Positions 30,365 to 39,670 of a DNA stretch of 64,000 nt are shown here, piece after piece. The notes below the pieces were generated by a model that had not been told where the DNA came from, did no database searches, and saw only the letters and a list, made by a program, of their open reading frames with translations. The DNA comes from an uncultured Clostridia bacterium. GTDB taxonomy: Bacteria; Bacillota; Clostridia; Saccharofermentanales; Saccharofermentanaceae. A program made the position numbers and the translations under genes. How positions within the stretch are numbered: the stretch's first letter is position 1; every line of letters begins with the position of its first letter. Where the stretch lies: contig CAMNGC010000006.1 in the NCBI GenBank assembly GCA_946537885.1, positions 33,694 to 97,693 of the forward strand, read 5' to 3'.

Positions 30365-31963
30365 ATGAATAATATATATGTTGTGGGACACAAGAACCCG
30401 GATACAGATGCCATAGTCTCTGCCATGGCATACGCTGCTCTGCGTAATGCCGCGGGAGATCGTGAGTACGAAGCTGCAAGGCTCGATCACTGTAATGATG
30501 AGACCAAACGCGTCCTCAAGCGATTCGGCTTTAATCAGCCTACCAGGATCAAGGATGTTCGCGCTCAGGTAAGAGATATAGATTACGATACACCGGCCAC
30601 CTTGACTCCGTCAGTAACTCTTCATACTGCATGGAATAAGATGCGTGAAGGAAACAGCAATACGATCCCGGTAGTCAATCCCGACGGCACTCTTTACGGC
30701 ACCTTGTCTGCCAGTGACATAGCGAACTATTATATGAACACGATAGAGAATACGACTATCACGAGTCTGCCTCTGTTTAATCTCATAGGTGTTATCGAGG
30801 GACGAATTATTAATGAAGGTTCCAATACTACAGGTGAGCTGTCCGGGGATGTTACCGTAGCTCTGCCTGGAACTGCCATAACAAAGGATTCCATCGTCCT
30901 TTGTGGGGATCAGCCTGAATTGATCAAGGAGGCACTCGATAAGAAAGCCAGCGCCCTGATCATCTGCGGTATCAATACTGATCTGTCTGCCGCAAGAGAT
31001 GCAGGGGACACGGTTGTCATCTATTCGCCCCTGGACTGCGCAGGTGTATTAAAGCTTATATATCAGGCTATGCCCATCTCCGTCAACTGCAGCACCGGGG
31101 ATCTTGTCTGCTTCCATTTGGATGACTATGTGGATGATGTTCGCGAAAAGATCCTTAAGAGCCGCTACAGAAGCTATCCGATCTTGGATGCGGAAGAAAA
31201 GGTAGTCGGCACTTTGTCTCGTTATCATCTCCTGCGTCCTCACCATAAGAGAGTAGTCCTGGTGGATCATAACGAGTCTGCCCAGGCCGTAAACGGACTT
31301 GATCAGGCTGAGATCCTGGAGATCATTGACCATCACAGACTGGCGGATATCCAGACGACGCAGCCGATCCATATGCGTAATGAACCTGTAGGAAGCACGA
31401 CGACTATAGTAGCTGAGATGTATCAGGAGAACGGCGTGATGCCTTCTTCGGATATGGCCGGACTTATGGTGGCGGCTATCCTGTCTGATACGGTTATGTT
31501 CAAGTCGCCGACATGCACCAAGCGCGACATCGCCATGGCGGAGCGTCTGGCTCGTGTGGCGGGACTGACTGTAGAGGAGATCGGGAAGGAGCTTTTCGCT
31601 ACATCGGGATCGTCCACAAAGACAGCGGAGGAGCTGATAAAGAGCGATTTCAAGGAATTCCATATCGCGGAGCAGAAGCTGGGCGTCGGTCAGATCACTT
31701 GTGTCGATTCCGAGTCTTTTATGCAGCGTAAGGATGAGTTCCTCGACACGATGAAAGACATTGCCAGACGTAACGGTTATGACTTTATGATGCTGATGAT
31801 CACGGATGTCCTTATTGAGGGATCATATCTTCTGTATCTTGGTAATGACGATACTATTCGCTATGCCTTCTCCGTGGATCCCAAGGATAACGAGGTCTTC
31901 CTGCCGGGCGTTATGTCGCGCAAGAAGCAGATAATCCCAATGATGACGGCTCTGTGGGGCTGA
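30365..31963 (+). CDS. Manganese-dependent inorganic pyrophosphatase (DHH family II with CBS/DRTGG insert)
   Basis: YVVGHKNPDTDAIVSAMAYA, VVLVDHNESAQAV, IIDHHRLADIQT, PVGSTTTIVAEMY; CBS-like insert. Confidence 0.93.
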   Translation: MNNIYVVGHKNPDTDAIVSAMAYAALRNAAGDREYEAARLDHCNDETKRVLKRFGFNQPTRIKDVRAQVRDIDYDTPATLTPSVTLHTAWNKMREGNSNTIPVVNPDGTLYGTLSASDIANYYMNTIENTTITSLPLFNLIGVIEGRIINEGSNTTGELSGDVTVALPGTAITKDSIVLCGDQPELIKEALDKKASALIICGINTDLSAARDAGDTVVIYSPLDCAGVLKLIYQAMPISVNCSTGDLVCFHLDDYVDDVREKILKSRYRSYPILDAEEKVVGTLSRYHLLRPHHKRVVLVDHNESAQAVNGLDQAEILEIIDHHRLADIQTTQPIHMRNEPVGSTTTIVAEMYQENGVMPSSDMAGLMVAAILSDTVMFKSPTCTKRDIAMAERLARVAGLTVEEIGKELFATSGSSTKTAEELIKSDFKEFHIAEQKLGVGQITCVDSESFMQRKDEFLDTMKDIARRNGYDFMMLMITDVLIEGSYLLYLGNDDTIRYAFSVDPKDNEVFLPGVMSRKKQIIPMMTALWG

Positions 31964-31970
31964 TGCTATC

Positions 31971-32246
31971 ATGCAGGCGATGAGTTGGTGGACATATGTC
32001 CTTCTTGCATCTCCCGGGATATTTATCTTCATGATGAATTGGTCGATCTTTATCCACAATATGCGAGGCGGCAAGTTCGTATCCGGAATCCCCTTGATCG
32101 GAGGGCTCTGGATAGCTGTCGCATGCCTTATATCGCCATGGAAATGGCTGGCTCTTATTGGCTTTGCTGACACCGGAGTCTGGATGCTGATCGCAGCGCT
32201 ATTTCTGGAGTTCTTTCCATGGAGGAAGAAGGATTCAGAAGAGTGA
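31971..32246 (+). CDS. Small membrane protein of unknown function
   Basis: 91 aa, three hydrophobic segments, 7 nt downstream of the pyrophosphatase stop. Confidence 0.6.
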   Translation: MQAMSWWTYVLLASPGIFIFMMNWSIFIHNMRGGKFVSGIPLIGGLWIAVACLISPWKWLALIGFADTGVWMLIAALFLEFFPWRKKDSEE

Positions 32247-32487
32247 GTCGGAAAATCGGTAAAACCTGAGCTTTTGATTTTGTCCCTAATCGTACAATAA
32301 TCTGATCCAAGGAATAATACGGTTTACGCCGTAGTCTTGCTCGCAATGGCAATTATGATTGGCGCGTGGTCTTGGTTCAGAAGAATAAAGGAGGAGGAGT
32401 AATTCTAATCCACTTGCAGATAAGACTGCGAGATCAGTGTCGTAAATCGACCATATAATTACAACTTATCCCCAACAAGATAAGCAA

Positions 32488-32661
32488 ATGAAGGCGGAAT
32501 CAAATTCTTGGTTCCGTCTTTATTGCTTTGGGGGAGTTTTAAGAAAAGACGGGAAAGCCGGGAATGCTCAGTTTAAAAGATTCACCGCCGGATTAATGCT
32601 TCCACATAAAGACAGGCGCGATATCGAAGAGGCTCGAAAAGCGCTGTTATACTACGCATAA
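32488..32661 (+). CDS. Possible 57-aa small ORF
   Basis: Manual translation MKAESNSWFRLYCFGGVLRKDGKAGNAQFKRFTAGLMLPHKDRRDIEEARKALLYYA*; below the ORF-track length cutoff; overlaps a terminator-like hairpin, so uncertain. Confidence 0.25.
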   Translation: MKAESNSWFRLYCFGGVLRKDGKAGNAQFKRFTAGLMLPHKDRRDIEEARKALLYYA

Positions 32662-32664
32662 CAG

Positions 32665-32695
32665 ATTTTGCACGCCTTCACAAGGCGTGCAAAAT
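32665..32695. repeat. Perfect 14-bp inverted repeat with 3-nt loop
   Basis: ATTTTGCACGCCTT-cac-AAGGCGTGCAAAAT. Confidence 0.9.
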
Positions 32696-32725
32696 GTTCC
32701 TTATCTCTTAATATGACGAGGAGGT

Positions 32726-34759
32726 ATGTGTATGAAACGTTTTACAAGAACGGTCTGTGTTTTTCTAGCAGCTTTATTGATATGTCAGTTGTTGCCGATG
32801 GTGCCTAGAGAAAAGTGGGTAGATGTAGTTCGAGCGGATATTGCTGGTGGTGATACGGCAAGTGAAGTTGTCGCGTCCGGTGTATGTGGAGAGAGTATTA
32901 CATGGTCTTTGGACAACAACGGGGTTTTGACTATAATGGGAACCGGTGATATGACAAACTATAAAGTAGCTAATGTTCCTTGGGCAGCATGCAAAGAACA
33001 GATTAAGTCAGTTGTTTTTGAAGGTGATATTACATCAATTGGTAGAGCAGCTTTCAATGGTTGCTCAGGTATAACAAGTATAATTATTCCAGACAGCGTT
33101 ACTTCTATAGAGACTTGGGCGTTTGGTAGAAATCCTAACTTGACTGATATTATTATTCCAGAGGGTATTACCCAAATTGCCGATTGCTGTTTCTATGAGT
33201 GTACGGGGTTAAAAAATATAACTATTCCAAGTAGTGTTACTTCGATTGGTGATTGTGCTTTTTTGAAATGCTCTGAAATAACAAATATTAAACTTCCAGA
33301 TAATATTACTTCAATTGGAAGAGAAGCTTTTTCTGGTTGTACAGGTCTCAGTACTATTATCATACCTGAGAGTGTTACAACTATTGGCAAAGGTGCTTTT
33401 GAAAACTGTAATTTGTCAACAGTTATAGTGGATGAGAATAGTTACAGCCAAGATGCATTTCCAGACACACATATTGATAATATTATTTACTATTACGAAG
33501 TAAACTACATCAGTGAAGGCAACGGAACAGTCTTTGGTCCTTCAAAATCGTATCCCAATGAAACTATTGAAATCATAGTGTCACCTGTTGATGATTTCCT
33601 AACAGAAAAAGTTAGCATTACTTACGGGGATACCAATATTGAAATCAAACCGGATTCTGACGGAAAGTACTACTATACCATGCCTGACTCTGAAGAATCT
33701 GTTGCTATAAAGGCTTCTTTCATTAATAGTGACACGGAGCCTTCAGGAACTCCAAGTACAGCTCCAACAGGAAATCCTACTCCTGTGCCAACCGAGATTG
33801 TTCCTTCGGTTGCGCCCACACAGTCTGCTACTCCTGTACCTACAGGAGCTACTTCAACACCTTCTCCGACAGTTCCTAATGGTACTACACGAAAGCCAAA
33901 TATGCCGACTAATACACCTCGTCCCACTTCAGCGAGTGCACCTACTAGCAAGCCTACAGCGACTCCGACAGCTACACCGACTGTTAAGCCAACGGCAATA
34001 CCTACTGAGGTGCCTGATGAGGGCGGAGTAGCCGGATTTGTAGAACGTCTGTATTCTGTAGCACTTGGCAGACCATCGGATCCGGGCGGAAAGGCTGATT
34101 GGATCCAAAGAATATCCAGTGGTGAGATCACCGGCGGTGAGGCTGCCAGAGGGTACTTCCTGAGTGACGAGTTTATCAATATGAACCTGTCAAATCACGA
34201 GTTTGTTAACCGCCTTTATCATACTTTTTTCGATCGTGATCCCGATGAGGGAGGTTATAACGGCTGGATGACTCAGCTCTCTAACGGCGCATCGCGTGAA
34301 AACGTTTTGGACGGCTTCATCAATTCTACTGAGTGGGCGAACCTGTGCCTGCGTTACGGAATAGCGTCCGGAGGTAATGGCGTGCCTAACATAACGATAG
34401 AACCCAATCAGCAGATCATTGATTTTGCTACAAGGCTATATACGACCTGCCTTGGAAGACCAGCTGATCAAGGTGGTCTCGAAGATTGGTCAAGGCAGCT
34501 TGCCAACATGCAGATCTCAGGTTCTGATGCTGCTCATGGATTCTTCTTCAGTAACGAATTTATGACGGCAGGCTACAGTGATGCAGAATACGTGACAAGG
34601 CTTTATAGGACATTTATGAACCGTGAGCCTGATCTTGGAGGCTTTGCAGACTGGATTGGCCGCCTGTCAGCAGGCGCCAGCAGAGAAGAAGTATTTCAGG
34701 GCTTTGCCGGCTCAGCCGAATGGGCCGGGATATGCGCTGAATATGGAATATTAAAATAA
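32726..34759 (+). CDS. Secreted BspA-like leucine-rich-repeat protein with Pro/Thr linker and two DUF4214-like modules
   Basis: Signal peptide; repeats IPDSVTSIETWAFGRNPNLT / IPSSVTSIGDCAFLKCSEIT; PT-rich linker; FVERLYSVALGRPSDPGGKADW and FATRLYTTCLGRPADQGGLEDW. Confidence 0.9.
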   Translation: MCMKRFTRTVCVFLAALLICQLLPMVPREKWVDVVRADIAGGDTASEVVASGVCGESITWSLDNNGVLTIMGTGDMTNYKVANVPWAACKEQIKSVVFEGDITSIGRAAFNGCSGITSIIIPDSVTSIETWAFGRNPNLTDIIIPEGITQIADCCFYECTGLKNITIPSSVTSIGDCAFLKCSEITNIKLPDNITSIGREAFSGCTGLSTIIIPESVTTIGKGAFENCNLSTVIVDENSYSQDAFPDTHIDNIIYYYEVNYISEGNGTVFGPSKSYPNETIEIIVSPVDDFLTEKVSITYGDTNIEIKPDSDGKYYYTMPDSEESVAIKASFINSDTEPSGTPSTAPTGNPTPVPTEIVPSVAPTQSATPVPTGATSTPSPTVPNGTTRKPNMPTNTPRPTSASAPTSKPTATPTATPTVKPTAIPTEVPDEGGVAGFVERLYSVALGRPSDPGGKADWIQRISSGEITGGEAARGYFLSDEFINMNLSNHEFVNRLYHTFFDRDPDEGGYNGWMTQLSNGASRENVLDGFINSTEWANLCLRYGIASGGNGVPNITIEPNQQIIDFATRLYTTCLGRPADQGGLEDWSRQLANMQISGSDAAHGFFFSNEFMTAGYSDAEYVTRLYRTFMNREPDLGGFADWIGRLSAGASREEVFQGFAGSAEWAGICAEYGILK

Positions 34760-34775
34760 ATAGGAGGAAACAGGT

Positions 34776-35246
34776 ATGGATACTGTTACAGTTGGAAATG
34801 CAGGTGAATGCTTTGTTGCGGGAGAGTTGATGCGAAGAGGCTTTACAGTTGGTTTTACACTAACCAATACCCCGGATTATGATATTTTGGCTATAGATAA
34901 AACTGATCCGAAGAGACAATTGGCTATTCAGGTTAAAACATCCAACGACACATATCTAACTGATGGTGGAAAAGAAAAGAAACTTCATAAGTGGAGATTG
35001 ACTAAGAAAGCAGAATCTTTGCAATCCGATAATATGTATTATGTTTTTGTTATACTTAACGGTCTTGATATGCCACAGTATTACATAGTTCCAAGCAAGA
35101 TTGTTGCTGAGACAGTGAAAAAAGAATACGAAGAGTGGTTGAAACAACCGGGAGCAAAAGGGCAACCGCATAAGGATAATAGTGTCCGCAATTTCATTTT
35201 ATATAATGATGAATACAAGGATAATTGGAACGTTCTTAAACAATAA
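34776..35246 (+). CDS. PD-(D/E)XK nuclease-like (DUF4365-type) protein
   Basis: GNAGECFVAGELMRRGFTV...NTPDYDILAID...LAIQVKTS fits E / D-x-D / Q-x-K endonuclease-fold motifs. Confidence 0.65.
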   Translation: MDTVTVGNAGECFVAGELMRRGFTVGFTLTNTPDYDILAIDKTDPKRQLAIQVKTSNDTYLTDGGKEKKLHKWRLTKKAESLQSDNMYYVFVILNGLDMPQYYIVPSKIVAETVKKEYEEWLKQPGAKGQPHKDNSVRNFILYNDEYKDNWNVLKQ

Positions 35247-35276
35247 GGTTATTGTGTTAATGTTTTAAAAACCAAA

Positions 35277-35303
35277 AAGGCCGGCTCACTCTGAGCCGGC
35301 CTT
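35277..35303. terminator. Bidirectional terminator between convergent genes
   Basis: AAGGCCGGCTCA-ctc-TGAGCCGGCCTT perfect stem flanked by A-run and T-containing tail. Confidence 0.85.
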
Positions 35304-35322
35304 CTGTACTTTTCGAATCTGT

Positions 35323-36987
35323 TTAAGCCTGCGGCTTATAGCTGTCCTTCAGCGATACTGCGCGGTTGAATACCAGGTGTCCCGGCTTGGAGTCCTTGTT
35401 GTCGGCGCAGAAGTAGCCGACTCTTAAGAACTGGAATCTTTCCTCGGGCTTGGTATCTGCAAGGCTTGCTTCGACCTTGGCGCCTGTTACGACTGTAAGC
35501 GAGTCGGGATTGATGTAATCCAGATAGTTTACGTCAGCCAGGTCAGGGGCTTCGATGGTGAAGAGGCGGTCGTAAAGACGGATCTCCGCATCAACGGCTG
35601 TTGCCGAATCTACCCAGTGGATGGTTGCCTTGATCTTACGGCCGTCAGCGGTGTTGCCGCCGCGGCTGTCGACGTCATACTCTGCGTGAACTGCAGTGAT
35701 GTTGCCGTCTGCATCCTTGTCGCAGCCTGTGCACTTGATGACATAAGCGGACTTCAGGCGGACTTCGTTACCGGGGAAGAGGCGGAAATACTTCTTGGCC
35801 GGTTCTTCCATAAAGTCATCACGGTCGATCCACAACTCACGAGTGAAAGTTACTTCGCGTGTGCCGTCCTCGGGGCGCTCGGGATTGTTCTCTACCGTGA
35901 AGGACTCTGACTGACCTTCGGGATAGTTATCGATTATCAGCTTAACCGGATTTATGACCGCCATTGCTCTCTTGGCTGTCTTATTGAGATCTTCTCTTAG
36001 GCAGTACTCCAGGAAGGCGTACTCAACGACGGAATTGACCTTGGATACGCCGTTGCGCTCGTGGAAATCACGGATGGATTGAGGTGTATAGCCACGCCTC
36101 CTTAAGCCGCAGAGGGTGGGCATACGGGGATCGTCCCAACCGGATACCAGGCCGTTCTCGACCAGATTACGGAGCTTACGCTTGGACAGGACCGTATGTG
36201 TTATACCGAGACGTGCGAACTCAATCTGACGGGGCTTGGTCTCAACAGAGATATTGTTTACGACCCAGTCGTAGAGAGGGCGGTGATTCTCGAACTCAAG
36301 TGAACAGAGGGAGTGGGTGATGCCTTCCAATGCATCCTCAATGGGGTGAGCAAAGTCATACATCGGGTAGATGCACCACTCGGTACCTGTTCTGTGGTGG
36401 GGGAGACGATTGATACGATAGATGACCGGGTCTCTCATGTTAAAGTTGCCGGATGCCAGATCGATCTTGGCGCGCAGTGTCATCTTGCCGTCTTCGATCT
36501 CGCCGGCTCTCATCTTGGCGAAGAGTTCCAGTGACTCCTCGATTGGACGGTCACGGTAAGGGCTTGTGGCAGGTGTATTTATATCGCCTCGCATGTCTTT
36601 CATCTGTTCGGGTGTCAGCTCACATACATAAGCCAGGCCCTTCTTGATAAGTTCTACGGCAAATCCGTACATCTTTTCGAAATAATCAGATGCATAGAAG
36701 AAGCGGTCACCCCAGTCGTGACCGAGCCAGTGGATATCTTCCTTGATAGCCTCGACGTACTCTTCGTCTTCCTTGGTCGGATTCGTGTCATCCATACGCA
36801 GGTTGCACATGCCGCCGTAAAGCTCGGCCGTACCGAAGTCTATCTCGAGGGCCTTGGCGTGACCGATGTGCAGGTAGCCGTTCGGCTCAGGAGGGAAGCG
36901 CGTATGGACGGTCTTGCCGTAACAACGTCCGCCTTCCTTGAGCTCCTCGTCAATGATCTCATGAATAAAATGTTTGCTTTCAGCCAT
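35323..36987 (-). CDS. glnS: Glutaminyl-tRNA synthetase
   Basis: HTRFPPEPNGYLHIGHAKALEIDFG, YPMYDFAHPIEDALEGITHSLCSLEFENHRPLYDW, LSKRKLRNLV. Confidence 0.96.
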   Translation of the reverse strand: MAESKHFIHEIIDEELKEGGRCYGKTVHTRFPPEPNGYLHIGHAKALEIDFGTAELYGGMCNLRMDDTNPTKEDEEYVEAIKEDIHWLGHDWGDRFFYASDYFEKMYGFAVELIKKGLAYVCELTPEQMKDMRGDINTPATSPYRDRPIEESLELFAKMRAGEIEDGKMTLRAKIDLASGNFNMRDPVIYRINRLPHHRTGTEWCIYPMYDFAHPIEDALEGITHSLCSLEFENHRPLYDWVVNNISVETKPRQIEFARLGITHTVLSKRKLRNLVENGLVSGWDDPRMPTLCGLRRRGYTPQSIRDFHERNGVSKVNSVVEYAFLEYCLREDLNKTAKRAMAVINPVKLIIDNYPEGQSESFTVENNPERPEDGTREVTFTRELWIDRDDFMEEPAKKYFRLFPGNEVRLKSAYVIKCTGCDKDADGNITAVHAEYDVDSRGGNTADGRKIKATIHWVDSATAVDAEIRLYDRLFTIEAPDLADVNYLDYINPDSLTVVTGAKVEASLADTKPEERFQFLRVGYFCADNKDSKPGHLVFNRAVSLKDSYKPQA

Positions 36988-37033
36988 TTTTTTATCTCCC
37001 GTAAAATGATTTGTTATAGGATGCCTTCGCTAC

Positions 37034-38497
37034 TTAGGCCTGGAGCTTTTCGAGACCTATCTTAAGCCTTCTCAAAGCTTCGTCCTTACCAAGAAGGATC
37101 AGGACTTCTGAACAGCCGCCGGGCGTTACTGCGACACCTGCCGCAGCGATCCTGACAGGCCACATGATAATGGCGTTCTTGACCTCTTTTGAAGCAGCCA
37201 GGTTCATAAGAAGCTCGGTTATAGCGTCACGCTCCCAATTGCATTCTTCCAGAAGCGGAATAGCCGCTGTCAGAGCATCAATGGATGTCTCTCTTGTGGA
37301 CTTGCTCTTCTTGTGCTCATAAAGGCTTATATCGTAGTCTGCCAGGCTCTTTAAGAACTCAAGCTTTTCTTCGATCTGTGTGAACCGTGTGATCCTGGGC
37401 TTGAGCATTTCTTCCAAGAGAGCGTAATGCTCTTCCTTGATGCCGAGCCTATCGTAATAGGGCTTGGCATTCTCATTGAACTCTTCGGACGACATTGCCT
37501 TGATATATTCGGCATTCATCCATTCGAGCTTATCATAGTCGAAAACACTCGGCGACTTGCTGATCCCGTTTATATCAAATGCTTCGATCAGCTCGTCCAT
37601 ACTGAAGATCTCCCTCGTATCGGCAGGAGCCCAACCGAGAAGCGCAATATAGTTAATGATAGCCTCAGGCAGGAAACCCTCTTCGATCAGATCGAAAAAT
37701 CCCGTTGACCCGTGGCGCTTTGAAAGCTTGGAAACAACAGTCTCGCCGTTCTCATCCACGCTCTTACCCATAATGAGAGGCAGGTGGATATAAGTAGGGA
37801 TCTCCCAGCCGAAGGCCTCGTAGAGCGCGTTGTACTTGGGCGTGGAAGAGAGATACTCGGATCCTCTTACAACATGTGTGATGCCCATCGTATGGTCATC
37901 GATTACATTAGCGAAATTATAAGTGGGGTAGCCGTCCGCTTTGATGAGGATCTGATCGTCCAGTTCCTCATTGGGAATTGTTATATCGCCATATACGCAG
38001 TCGTGGTATGTAGATTCGCCGGTAAGGGGGGACTTCTGTCTGATGACGTAGGGAACGCCTGCGGCAAGTTTTGCCTCGATCTCCTCTTCGGGCAGGTCGC
38101 GGCAGTGTCTGTCATAACCGATGACTTCGCCTTCCTTGGCGCTGCTTCTTAAGGCTTCAAGCCTCTCCTTGGAGCAGAAACAACGATATGCTTTGCCTTC
38201 CTTAACGAGCTGCTCGGCGTAGGGCTTATAAAGTCCAAGTCTCTCGCTTTGGACATAAGGTCCGTAATCTCCGCCTACATCAGGACCTTCGTCGTGGCTG
38301 ATGCCTGCTGTCTCCAGTGTCTTATATATGATATCCGTAGCTCCCTCGACGTATCTCTCGCGGTCGGTATCTTCGATCCTTAAGATAAAACTGCCGCCTC
38401 CGTGTCTGGCCGTCAGGTACTCATAAAGAGCTGTTCTTAAGTTGCCCACATGCATAAATCCGGTGGGGCTGGGTGCAAATCTTGTTCTGATCTTCAT
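37034..38497 (-). CDS. gltX: Glutamyl-tRNA synthetase
   Basis: MKIRTRFAPSPTGFMHVGNLRTALY, RIEDTDRERYVEGA, VSKLSKRHGSTGFFD. Confidence 0.96.
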   Translation of the reverse strand: MKIRTRFAPSPTGFMHVGNLRTALYEYLTARHGGGSFILRIEDTDRERYVEGATDIIYKTLETAGISHDEGPDVGGDYGPYVQSERLGLYKPYAEQLVKEGKAYRCFCSKERLEALRSSAKEGEVIGYDRHCRDLPEEEIEAKLAAGVPYVIRQKSPLTGESTYHDCVYGDITIPNEELDDQILIKADGYPTYNFANVIDDHTMGITHVVRGSEYLSSTPKYNALYEAFGWEIPTYIHLPLIMGKSVDENGETVVSKLSKRHGSTGFFDLIEEGFLPEAIINYIALLGWAPADTREIFSMDELIEAFDINGISKSPSVFDYDKLEWMNAEYIKAMSSEEFNENAKPYYDRLGIKEEHYALLEEMLKPRITRFTQIEEKLEFLKSLADYDISLYEHKKSKSTRETSIDALTAAIPLLEECNWERDAITELLMNLAASKEVKNAIIMWPVRIAAAGVAVTPGGCSEVLILLGKDEALRRLKIGLEKLQA

Positions 38498-38615
38498 AGT
38501 GTCAGGTCATCCGTCCTTTTGGGTTAATTATTATAATAACGGGAGTATTGTACCACTTTTGACGGATAAAGTGATATGATACAACAGTAAATATGAATCG
38601 GAGCGAGAATCCTTT

Positions 38616-39668
38616 ATGGACAAACTGACGACTAACCGTAAATACGATGCTTACTGCGGCAAGGATATAGCCTTTGATTTTGCTGCATCCTATATTCTTG
38701 AGCACACTTCGGGAGAGGGAGCGTCTGCTCCCAAAGTTGCGGTCGTATCAGACAGGATAGTCAGTGGTTATTACTATAATCGATTTGAGAATCAGTTTAT
38801 CGAGAGAGGGATAAAACCCGTATTGGTACCGGTTGAGTGCAAGGAGTCCGGTAAGAGCCTTAGCGCTGTAGAGACGGTCTTCAGGTATATAAATGACGGA
38901 GATTACGGGCGCGACGATTGGATAATTGCCTTAGGCGGCGGAGGAGTCGGTGATGTGGCGGCTTTCGTTGCGGGTACTATAGACAGTGGAATTCGGCTTA
39001 TGTCAGTTCCCACGACTTTATGCGGCATGACAGAGGTTTGCGTATCCGGTAAGGCCTTCCTTAATTGTGGCAGCCGTAAGGATCAGATCTCGGTCAGGAC
39101 AGAGCCGGATGTGGTGCTTGCTGATCCGTCTTTCTTATCTAATCTTCCTCAAGCGGTTAAGTTTAACGGTTATGCCTCGGTTATCAGATATTCTATCCTC
39201 GAAGATATTAATCTGATGCTTAAGCTGTCGGACCCGGGTAATCTCAGGGAATACTTAAATGACATATATGCGGCGAGGACTGAGATAGAGAAAAAGAATC
39301 CGCTACTTTTGACTCTCGGTAACGAGATCGCAGCGGCTATTGAAGGTTATTTCAGATTCATGAACTACAGCGAGGGTGAAGCCCTTGCCTTGTCGCTTTT
39401 GGCATCCGTTGATGAGAGACGCCGCACACCCATGAAGCGCATATATGAAGCCTTGGGATTACCGGTAATGCTTCAGGGAGTATCCGGAAAGATGATAATG
39501 AAGAATCTGCGAGAGCAGATAGGAAGAATGGGACAGAGGATGGAGATAGTGGATTTCATCGAGTCTGACGGAGGCTTGTGGGAGGTTCGCGAAGTGGACA
39601 GACAGGAGGCTCTTGAGATCCTCGGCAAGAGATTGTCCGTAATAAGTGATTGGGAGAATAATACATAA
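38616..39668 (+). CDS. 3-dehydroquinate synthase (AroB)-family protein, divergent
   Basis: IIALGGGGVGDVAAFVAGTIDSGIRLMSVPTTL is AroB-like; downstream active-site motifs deviate (see finding). Confidence 0.75.
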   Translation: MDKLTTNRKYDAYCGKDIAFDFAASYILEHTSGEGASAPKVAVVSDRIVSGYYYNRFENQFIERGIKPVLVPVECKESGKSLSAVETVFRYINDGDYGRDDWIIALGGGGVGDVAAFVAGTIDSGIRLMSVPTTLCGMTEVCVSGKAFLNCGSRKDQISVRTEPDVVLADPSFLSNLPQAVKFNGYASVIRYSILEDINLMLKLSDPGNLREYLNDIYAARTEIEKKNPLLLTLGNEIAAAIEGYFRFMNYSEGEALALSLLASVDERRRTPMKRIYEALGLPVMLQGVSGKMIMKNLREQIGRMGQRMEIVDFIESDGGLWEVREVDRQEALEILGKRLSVISDWENNT

Positions 39669-39670
39669 GA

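Noticed and set aside
32345-32403. Tiny hydrophobic frame ending MAIMIGAWSWFRRIKEEE*
   Set aside because: Too short, no clear start or RBS and no supporting context; may be the remnant of a small membrane protein but not supportable.
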